In this document: positions 9,971 to 18,241 of the stretch, piece by piece
Numbering within the stretch: the stretch's first letter is position 1
How the letters are laid out: each line of letters starts with the position of its first letter
NCBI GenBank assembly: GCA_023375785.1
Contig: SZWC01004746.1
Location: 76,732 to 97,023 of the forward strand
Source of the DNA: Penium margaritaceum
Taxonomy: Eukaryota > Streptophyta > Zygnematophyceae > Desmidiales > Peniaceae
Length of the DNA: 20,292 nt
Direction of reading: 5' to 3'
Program-made: the position numbers and the translations under genes
Notes under the pieces: model-generated
Databases searched by the model: none
What the model was told of the DNA's origin: nothing
The model's input: only the letters and a program-made list of their open reading frames with translations

Positions 9971-10203
9971 AACTAGGGCGCAAGTAAAACGCAAGTAGGA
10001 GACAACTAGGGCGCAACATGGGCACAACTATGATGTAGCTAGTGCCCAAGTGAGGCACAACGATGGTGCAACTAGGGCGCAACTAGGGCGCAAGTAAAAC
10101 GCAAGTAGGAGACAACTAGGGCGCAACATGGGCACAACTATGATGTAGCTAGTGCCCAAGTGAGGCACAACGATGGTGCAACTAGGGCGCAACTAGGGCG
10201 CAA
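9971..10203. repeat. Perfect 110-bp tandem duplication within satellite 1
   Basis: Bases 9971-10080 and 10081-10190 are identical, and 13 more bases match beyond. The unit is ten monomers (10 x 11) and includes one copy of the variant dimer. Such identity in a diverged array points to recent unequal exchange or to assembly error. Confidence 0.95.
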
Positions 10204-11391
10204 AAAGGAACAAGTAAGATGCGAGTAAGGTAGAACTAGGGCATAAGTAGGGCGCAACTAGGGCGTAGGCAGTGCCCAACTGGGGCGCAAGTAGGGTGCA
10301 GGTAGGGCCCAACTAGGATGCAAGTAGGGCACAAGTAGGGAACACCTAGGACGCAACAAGGGTACAAGTAGGACATAAGCAGGGCAGAAATAGGGTGCAA
10401 GATGCAACTAGGGCGCAACTAGGTCGCAAGTAGGGTGCACGTAGGGCGCAAGCAGGGTGCAACAAGGATGCAAGGAGGGCACAAATAGGGTGCAACCAGG
10501 ACGTAGCTAGTGTCTAGCTGAGGCGCAACTAGGGCGCAAGTAGGACGCAAGTAGGGAGTAAGTAGGGTACAACAAGGGGGCAACTAGGGCGTAACAAGGG
10601 CGTAGGTCGTGCCCAACTCAGGCGCAACTAGGGCATAACCAATGCACAACTAGGGTGCAACTAGAGCACAACAAGGGCACAACTAGGGTATAATAGGGTA
10701 CGAGGAGGGCACATGTAAGGCACAACAAGTGTGTAACTAGGGTGAAAGTATGGCCTAGCTAGTGCCCAACTGAGGTGCAGCTAGGGCGCAAGTAAGTCGC
10801 AAGTAGGGCGCAACTAGGGCACAACTAGGGCACAACTAGGGTGCAAGTAAAGCGCAACTAGGGTGCAATTACTGTGAAAGTAGGGTGCAAGTAGGGTGTA
10901 GGTAGGGTGTAAGTAGGGTGCAACTAGGACACAATCAGTAGGGCGCAAGTAGAGAGCAAGTAGGGTGCAACGAGGGCACAAGTGGGGCGTAAGTAGGACA
11001 CAAGTAGGGCAGAACTAAGGTGCAACAAGGGCGGACCTAGCGCCCACCTAGGGTGCAAGTAAGCTGTAAGTAAGACGCACCTAGGGTGCAAATTGTGCGC
11101 AACTAGGACACAAGTAGGACGCAAGTAGGGAAAAAATACGCAACTAGGGCGCAACTATGACGTGACTAGGAAAAACTAGGGCGTAAGGAGGGCTCAAGAA
11201 GGGCGCAATTAGAACGCAACTAGGATGCACCTAGGGTGCCAGAAGGGCACAACTAGGGCGTAGCTAATGCAAAACTGAGTCGCAAATACAACGCAACTAG
11301 GGTTTATCTAGGGTGCAACTAAGGCACAACTAGGCACAAGTAGGGTGCAAGTACTGCACAACTAAGGCGAAACATGGACACAACTAGGGAA

Positions 11392-11589
11392 CAACTAGGG
11401 CACAACTAGGGCGCACGTCTGCCGCAACTAGGGCATAACTAGGGCGCAACTATGGCGCAACTAGGGCACAATTAGGGCGCAACTAGGGCACAACTAGGGC
11501 GCACGTCTGCCGCAACTAGGGCATAACTAGGGCGCAACTATGGCGCAACTAGGGCACAATTAGGGCGCAACTAGGGCACAACTAGGGCG
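11392..11589. repeat. Perfect 88-bp tandem duplication within satellite 1
   Basis: Bases 11392-11479 recur at 11480-11567, with the match running to 11589. The unit is eight monomers and carries the rare word CGCACGTCTGCCGC, which makes the copies unmistakable. Confidence 0.95.
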
Positions 11590-14553
11590 TAGCTAGTGCC
11601 CAACAGCGACGCAATACGGCGCAACTAGGGCTCAACTAGGGCTCAACTAGGGTGCAAGTAGAGCACAACTAGGGCGCAAGTAGTATGCAAGTAGGGCGCA
11701 ACTAGAGCGCAACTAGGGTGGAACTAGGGCATTGACAATACCCAACAAAGGCGGAACTAGGAAACGACTAGGCTGCAACTAGGGTGCAAGTAGGACACAA
11801 CTATGGTGAAAGTAGCACACAAGTAGGGCACAAATAGGGTGCAACAAGGTTGCAACTAGGGCGTAGCTAGTGCCCACCTAAGGCGTAATTAGGGCGTAAC
11901 TAGGGCGCAACTAGGACAAAAGTAGGGCGCAACTAAGGCGCAAGTAGGCCGTAACCATGGAAAAAGTAGGGCACAGCTAGGGCGCAAGTAGGGCTCAACT
12001 AGGGCGCAAAAAGGGCGAAAGAAGGGAACAACTAGGACACAAGTGGGGCAGAAGTAGGGCACAGCTTGGGCGCAAGAAGGGTGCAACTTAGGTGCAACTA
12101 GGAAATAACTAGGGTGGAAGTGGGACATAAGTAGGGCAGAAGTAGGGTACAACTAGGGTGTAACTAGGGTGCAACTTGGGCGCATGTAGGGCGCAACTAC
12201 GGTGCAAGTAAGGCGTAACTAGGGCATAACTAGGGCGCAACTAGGGCAGAAATGGGGTGTAATTAAGGTGCAAGTAGGGTGCAAGTAGGGTACAAGTAGG
12301 GCGCAAGAAGGGTGAACCTAGGGCACAAGCAGGATGCAACTAGGGTGCAACTAGGGCGCAACTAGGGTGCAAGTAGGGTGCAAGTAGGGTGCAAGTAGGG
12401 CCGACTAAGGCGCAGCTTGGGTGCCAGTAGGGCACAAGTAGGACACAACTAGGGCGCAACTAGAAGGCAAGTAGGGCACATCTAGGGTGCAACTAGGGCA
12501 CGACTAGAACATAACTAGGGCACAAATAGGGCGTAGCTAGTGTCCAACTTAGGCGCAACTAGGGTACAACTAGGGCGCGAGTAGGGCGCAACTAGGGAAC
12601 AAGTAGGGCACAACTAGGGTGCAACCAGGGCGCACCTAGGGCATTACTAGGGCCCAAGTAGGGTGCAAATAGGGCGGATCTAGGCCCCAACTTGGACGCA
12701 TCTAGAGCGCAACTAGGGCACAAGTAGGGCGCAAGAAGGGCACAAGTAGGGCGCAAGAAGGGCAAAACTAGGGCGCAACTAGGGCACAAGTAGAGTATAA
12801 GTTGGGTACAAGTAGCGTGTAACTAGAACACAATTAGGACGCAAACATGGCATAACTAGGGTGCAAGTACAAGGCAAGTACGGTAGAACTAAGGCACAAC
12901 TAGGGCACAACTAGGGTGCAACTAAGACATAGCTAGTGCCAAAATTCCTAAGGCATAACTTGGGCGTAGCTAGGGTACCACTATGGCGCAAGTAACAGGC
13001 AACTAGGGTGCAAGTAGGGCGCAAGTAGGGCACAACTAGGGCGGAACTAGGGCACAACAAGGGCGCAAGTAGGGCACAACTAGGATGCAACTAGGGGGCA
13101 ACTAGGGCACAAGTAGGGCGCCAGTAGGATGAAAGTAGGGCACAACTACGAGGCAACTAGGGTGCAACAGGGGCGCAAGTAGGGCGCAACAAAGGTACAA
13201 CTAGGACACAACTAGGGCGCAAGTAGGAACAAGTAGGGTGCAAGTAGGACGCATTAGGAAGGAACTAGGGCGCAAGTAGGCGTAGCTAGCTCCCAATTCA
13301 GGTGGAACTAGGGTGCAACTAGAGCGCAAGTCATGCGCAACTAGGGTGCAAGTAGGGCACAACTAGGGCACAAGTAAGGCACAAACAGGGCGTAACTAGG
13401 ACGCAATAGTGGCGTAACTAGGGCAGAACTAGGGAGTAACTAGTGTCCAAATGAGGCACAACTAGGATACAACCGGGGCGCAAGTAAGGTGCAATTAGGG
13501 CATAAGTAGGGTGCAACTAGGGTGCATCTAGGGTGTAAGTAGGCTTCAAGTAGGGTGCAACCTGGGCACAACTAGGGCGCAAGTAGGGCGCAAGTAGGGC
13601 GATAGTATCCTCAACAAGGGCGCAACTACGGTATAAGTAGGGCGCAAGAAGGGTGCAAGTGGGACGCAGGTAGGGCACAACTAGGGCGCAACTAGGGCAC
13701 AACTAGGGTGCAAGTAGGGCCTAACTACGGTGTATCTAGGGTGTAACTTTGGCGCAGCTAGGGTGCAATCAGGTTGCAACGAGGGTGTAGCTAGTGCTTA
13801 ATTGAGGTGAAACGTGTACGAAATTAGGACGCAAGTAGGACCCAAGTAGGGCGCAAGTAGGGAGCAAGTAGGGCACAACTAGGGTGCAATAACAGCGCAA
13901 GTAGGACACAAGTAGGGCGCAAGTATGGCGCAACTACGGAGCAACTAGGGTGCAACTAGGGTGCAAGTATGGTTCTGATAGGGCGGAACTATGGCGCAAC
14001 TAGGGCGCAACTTGGGCGCAAGTAGGGTGCAAGTAGAGCACAAGTAGGGCATAACTAGGATGCAACAAGGTACAACGAGGGCATAGCTATTGTCCAACTG
14101 AGGCATGTTTCGGGCGCGATTCGTGTGTAAGTCGGGAGTAACTAGGGCGCAAGTAGGGCACAACAAGGGTGCAAGTAGGGCGCAAGTAGGGTGCAACTAG
14201 GGTGCAAAAAGGACGCAAAAAGGGCGTAGCTAGTGCCCAACTGAGGTGCAAATGGGGCGCAACTAGGGCACGAGTAGGGCTCAACTAGGGGTCAAAGAGG
14301 GTACAAGTGGAGAGCAAGTAAGGCACAAGTAGGGCGTAAGCAGGGCTCAAATAGGGCACAAGTAGGGTGCAAGAAGGGCGCAACCAGGGCACACCCATTG
14401 CGCAAGTTGGGTGTAAGTAGGGTTCAAGTAGTGCATAAGTAGGATGCAACTAGGGCGTAACTAGGGCTTAAGTAGGGCGCAAGTAGGGCGTAAGTAGGAC
14501 GCAACTAAGGTACAACTAGGGCGCAACTAGGGAGTAACTAGGGTGCGCCTAGT

Positions 14554-17160
14554 AACAGTGGTCAGAAACACACTGGTCAGAAACATAGTGGTCATAAACA
14601 CAGTGGTCAGAAACACACTGGTAAAAAACACGGTGGTCAGAAGCACAGTGGTCAGAAATAGAGTGGTCGGAAACACACTGGTCAGAAACACGGTGGTCGG
14701 AAACAAACTTGTCAGAAACGCATTGGTCAGAATCACAATGGTCAGAAACATACCGGTCAGGAACACAGTGGTCAGAAACACGAAGGTCAGAAACACACTG
14801 GTCAGAAACACAGGGGTCAGAAACACAGTGGTAAGAAAAACAGTGGTCAGAAACACACTGGTCAGAAACACAGTGGTCCGAAACACAGTGGTCAGAAACA
14901 CACTGGTCAAAAACACACTGGTCAGAAACACGGTGGTCAGAAACATAGTGGTTAGGAACACAGTGGTCAGAAACACACTGGTCAGAAACACACTGGTAAA
15001 AAACACAGTGCTCAAAGACACAGTGGTCAGAAACACACTGGTCAGAAACACAGTGGTCGGAAACACACTGCTCATAAACACGGTGGTCAGAAACACATTG
15101 GACAGAACCACATTGGTCAGGAAAACACTGGTCAGAAACACAGTGGTCAGAAACACAGTGGTCAGAAACACAGTGGTCGGAAACACAGTGGTCAGAAACA
15201 CAGTGGACAGAAACACTGTAGTCAGAAACACAGTGGTCAGATATACACTGGTCAGAAACACATTAGTCAGAAACACAGTTTGCAGAAAAGCAGTGGTTAT
15301 AAACACACTGCTCAGAAACACACTGCTCAGAAACACACTGGTCAGAAACACACTGGTCAGAAACACACTGGTCAGAAACACACTGCTCAGAAACACACTG
15401 CTCAGAAACACACTGGTCAGAAACACACTGGTCAGAAACACACTGGTCAGAAACATAGTGGTCAGAAACACGGTGGTCAGAAACACAGTGGTCAGAAAAA
15501 CAGTGGTCATAAACACAGTGGTCAGAAACACACTTGTCAGAAACACACTGGTGATAAACACACTGGTCAGAAACACACTGGTCAGAAACACAGTGGTCAG
15601 AAACACAGTGGTCGGTTTTACACTGGTCAGAAACACAGTGGTCAGAAATACACTTGTCAGAAACACAGTGGTCAGAAACAAAGTGGTCAGAAACACACTG
15701 GTTGGAAACACAGTGGTGAGACACATAGTGGTCAGAAACACAGTGGTCAGAAACACAGTTGTCAGAAACACACTGGTCAGAAACACACTGGTCAGAAACA
15801 CAGTGGCCAGAAACACAGTGGTCAGATACACTGTGGTCAGAAACACAATGGTCAGAAACATACTGGTGAGAAACACACTGGTCATGAACACAGTGGTCAG
15901 AAACACACTCTTCAGAAATGCACTGGTCACAAACACAGTGGTCTGAAACACAGTGGTTAGAAACACAGTGGTCAGAAACACAGTGGTCAGAAACACAGTG
16001 GTCAGAAACACGGTGATAAAAAAGACACTGGTCAGTAACAGAGTGGTCAGAAACACACTGGTTAGAAACACAGTGGTCAGAAACACAATGGTAAAAAAAC
16101 ACAGTGGTCAGAAATACACCGGTAAGAAACACACTGGTCATAAACACAGTGGTCAAGAACACACTGTTGCGAAACACACTGGTCAGAAACACAGTGGTCA
16201 GAAACACAGTGGTCAGAAACACAGTGGTCAGAAACACAGTGGTCAGAAACAGAGTGGTCAGAAACACACTTGTCAGAAACACAGTGATCAGAAACACACT
16301 GGTCAACAACACAGTGGTCAGAAACAAACTGGTCAGAAACACAGTGGTCAGAAACACAGTTGTCAAAAACAGACTGGTCAGAAACACTGTGGTCGGAAAC
16401 TCACTGGTCAGAAACACAGCGGTCAGAAACACACTGGTCAGAAATACGATGGTCAGAAACACAGTGGTCCGAAACACAGTTGTCAGAAATACAGTAGTCA
16501 GAAACACAGTGGTCGGAAACACACTGGTCAGAAACACACTGGTCAGAAACACAGTGGTCAGAAACACAGTAGTAAAAGACACACTGGTCACAAACACACT
16601 TGTCAGAAACACACTGGTCAGAAACACACTGGTCAGAAACACACTGGTCAGAAACGCACTGGTCAGAAACACACTGGTCAGAAACACACTGGTCAGAAAC
16701 ACACTGGTCACAAACACACTTGTCAGAAACACACTGGTCAGAAACACACTGGTCAGAAACACACTGGTCAGAAACGCACTGGTCAGAAACACACTGGTCA
16801 GAAACACACTGGTCAGAAACACACTGGTCATAAACACACTGGTCAGAAACACACTGGTCATAAGCACAGTGGTCAGAAGCACAGTGGTCAGAAACACACT
16901 GGTGAGAAACACACTGGTCAGAAATTGAGTGGTCAGAACACGGTGGTCAGAGACTCAGTCGCCACAAACACACTGGTCAGAAACACAGTGATCAGAAACA
17001 CAGTTTTCAGAAACACAGTGGTCATAAATTCACTGCTTAGAAACACACTGGTCAGAAACACACTGGTCAGAAACACACTGGTCAGAAACACTGTGGTCAG
17101 AAACACAGTGGTCAGAAACACAGTGGTCAGATACACACTGATCAGAAACACAGTGGTCAG
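14554..17160. repeat. Satellite 2: 15-bp tandem repeat, about 2.6 kb
   Basis: The monomer is CACTGGTCAGAAACA or CAGTGGTCAGAAACA, about 170 copies in one orientation, with mostly single-base changes and a few 1-bp indels (for example near 16095 and 16935). It follows satellite 1 without any unique sequence and stops exactly at the TG of a Copia LTR. In five of six frames the unit has no stop, which explains ORFs of over 400 codons on both strands: repeats of VVRNT, TGQKH or HWSET on plus and FLTTV or VSDHC on minus. There is no sign of a start context, introns or non-repeat sequence, so these are not called as genes. Confidence 0.97.
16581..16820. repeat. 120-bp higher-order duplication within satellite 2
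   Basis: Two successive blocks of eight monomers (16581-16700 and 16701-16820) share the same marker variants, CAAACACACTTGTCAG and GAAACGCACTGG, at the same places. This shows a recent local duplication. Confidence 0.9.
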
Positions 17161-17279
17161 TGTTGTTCTTCTATGCCCCATGGTCACTACTACGGCTTGA
17201 CAGACAGGTTGGGCATGCACTGCTCCCTTGGAGTAAGTCCCCCAGACCTTGTTTGTGGTGCAAGTCCAAGCAAGACACC

Positions 17280-17352
17280 AGAAGTGTAGCGCAACGGATA
17301 GCATGTTGGACTTAGGGACAAAAGGTCCTGCGATCGAGCCTTGATGTGCGCA
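17280..17352 (+). pseudogene. tRNA-Arg-like sequence with Pol III boxes
   Basis: TAGCGCAACGG (17287-17297) fits the A-box consensus TRGYNNARNNG, and GATCGAGCC (17332-17340) fits the B box GWTCRANNC. They lie 45 bp apart from start to start, the spacing in a 73-nt tRNA. The D-arm plus anticodon 5' arm, TAGCGCAACGGATAGCATGT then TGGACTT, resembles eukaryotic tRNA-Arg genes. A T6 run (17358-17363) follows, as a Pol III terminator should. The acceptor stem, T stem and anticodon stem do not pair well, so it is not a working tRNA. It could be a tRNA pseudogene, the head of a SINE inserted in the LTR, or an internal Pol III promoter of the LTR. Confidence 0.5.
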
Positions 17353-17357
17353 GGAGG

Positions 17358-17363
17358 TTTTTT
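17358..17363 (+). terminator. T6 run, possible Pol III terminator
   Basis: Six thymines lie 6 bp after the tRNA-like segment. RNA polymerase III stops at runs of four or more T. Confidence 0.45.
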
Positions 17364-17610
17364 GACCTTCTAGCACAGGGGAAGTTTCTTAGACATTTCT
17401 CCATGCATGAGGAGAGTGCGCCACTCTGCGGTCAGTGGATGCGCCAATTGGCGGACTGGTGAGGTGGTGTGGATTGAGCACCCCAAAAGTGTCACTACCC
17501 TTACACCTTAGAAGCCAGGCCTAGGACTATATGTACCAGGCTCATTCCTCATTCTAATTACACAATCTGGCCTTAGATGCTCCTCACAGAGGTGTCCAAC
17601 GAAGAAACAG

Positions 17611-17617
17611 TATAAAG
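17611..17617 (+). promoter_or_regulatory. TATA box of the Copia LTR
   Basis: TATAAAG lies 450 bp into the LTR, leaving a plausible R-U5 length before the primer-binding site. It is the only good TATA match in the unit. Confidence 0.6.
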
Positions 17618-17764
17618 AAGACACTGGTTGGTCTAAGCCCCAGGAGTTAGTCTCTGACTAGCACCTTGCGCGAAAGTGACCAAGTGTTAAGTGGACACAG
17701 TTGCTAGCAAGTGATTGCCTAGGAACTGCTCAGTGTGGAACCGTGATCCTGAATGTGATATCTT

Positions 17765-17786
17765 CTCCTAGCTGAAATGCTAGGAG
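17765..17786 (+). other. Perfect hairpin in the R/U5 part of the LTR
   Basis: CTCCTAGC, loop TGAAAT, GCTAGGAG: an 8-bp perfect stem with a 6-nt loop. In element RNA it would lie in the 5' untranslated region, about 65 nt before the primer-binding site. A role in packaging, dimerisation or 3' end formation is possible but not shown. Confidence 0.6.
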
Positions 17787-17851
17787 CGGACGGCAGGTGC
17801 GATTGTGTCGGCCCTGTTTTCTAGTCCGTTTGCCTCAGGCCGGTTGACAAA

Positions 17852-17866
17852 GGGTTATGGACCCAC
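17852..17866 (+). promoter_or_regulatory. Primer-binding site of Copia element B (internal initiator tRNA-Met type)
   Basis: GGGTTATGGACCCAC is complementary, with one G to A difference, to the anticodon arm of initiator tRNA-Met. It is the counterpart of 364-378 in element A, including the two-base AA spacer after an LTR ending in ACA. This places the element with Copia-type elements that prime from a cleaved, internal piece of the tRNA. Confidence 0.8.
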
Positions 17867-18241
17867 ACTGACCAGTTGTAAGGCACGCTTCGCTCAACTC
17901 TGGTATGCTCTCTCCAGGTGCGCACGCCGGCTCCATCAGCTCCATCAGCTCCATCAGCTTCATCAATTCCAACGGCTTGGTCTACACTCAGCACACAGGG
18001 ACCAAGGACAAGCTCTGCCCTTGGAGGCACGACCCTTGTGTCCCAACCAGGACAAGCTCTGCCCTTGGTGGCAAGACCCTGGGTGTGTTGGTGTAGATAT
18101 CTTCTCTGTGTGCAGGTGAACATCGGCTGGAGGGGTAAGCAACGGATCTGCATCCTAAAACCGGTAGCAGACATCAGCTAACATCAGCCTACATCGACCT
18201 CAACGCAGCAGAGACGTGGGAAGCAGACAAGGGCAACGAAA
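17867..18241 (+). other. Leader of Copia element B with internal repeats
   Basis: This 375-bp untranslated leader has no gene. It holds four tandem 9-bp units GCTCCATCA (17930-17965, the last one changed). It also holds a 44-bp-period duplication marked by GGACAAGCTCTGCCCTTGG at 18006-18024 and 18050-18068. The leader of element A is only about 107 bp and lacks these. Overlapping ORFs in both strands come from the repeats. Confidence 0.65.

Larger units (their letters stand above)
7770..14553. repeat. Satellite 1: 11-bp tandem repeat, about 6.8 kb
   Basis: The monomer is AACTAGGGCGC, equally often AAGTAGGGCGC, repeated about 600 times in one orientation with scattered indels. GGG always lies on the plus strand. 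The CG in the unit varies to TG or CA very often. A variant dimer, GCGTAGCTAGT followed by GCCCAACTGAG, recurs throughout. Three monomers make 33 bp, so short minus-strand ORFs repeating CALVAPYLRPT arise by chance. No gene is present in the array. It begins inside or just after a truncated LTR and ends directly against satellite 2. Confidence 0.97.
17161..17849 (+). repeat. 5' LTR of Copia element B
   Basis: This is a 689-bp unit starting TGTTGTTCTT, directly after the last satellite monomer, and ending GGTTGACA, two bases before the primer-binding site. It contains a tRNA-like segment (17280-17352), a TATA box (17611-17617) and a hairpin (17765-17786). From the TATA box, the transcript should start near 17640, leaving about 210 bp of R and U5. 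The 3' LTR is outside the window, so the borders rest on TG...CA, the satellite edge and the primer-binding site. Confidence 0.75.

Noticed and set aside
7743-14284. Minus-strand ORFs of 60-90 codons repeating CALVAPYLRPT
   Set aside because: Three 11-bp monomers equal 11 codons, so these are satellite translation with no other coding evidence.
15280-16930. TGEKH/TGQKH repeats resembling C2H2 zinc-finger linkers (TGEKP)
   Set aside because: No Cys or His pairs at finger spacing. The words follow from the 15-mer.
14554-17160. A CRISPR array or pentapeptide-repeat gene
   Set aside because: There are no spacers between the 15-bp units, the context is eukaryotic retrotransposons, and the VVRNT repeat does not fit the pentapeptide-repeat consensus.
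14527-17200. Very long ORFs (415-549 codons) on both strands as real repeat proteins
   Set aside because: They are the translation of a 15-bp satellite in several frames. No non-repeat domain, and both strands are open alike.
17901-17915. TGGTATGCTCTCTCC as a 3'-end type primer-binding site of the Copia element
   Set aside because: Only the first six bases fit TGGTATCAGAGC, and the anticodon-arm site at 17852 is longer and is shared with element A.
17805-18181. Several ORFs on both strands in the Copia leader
   Set aside because: They are built on a 9-bp and a 44-bp tandem repeat in the untranslated leader. No domain was recognised.
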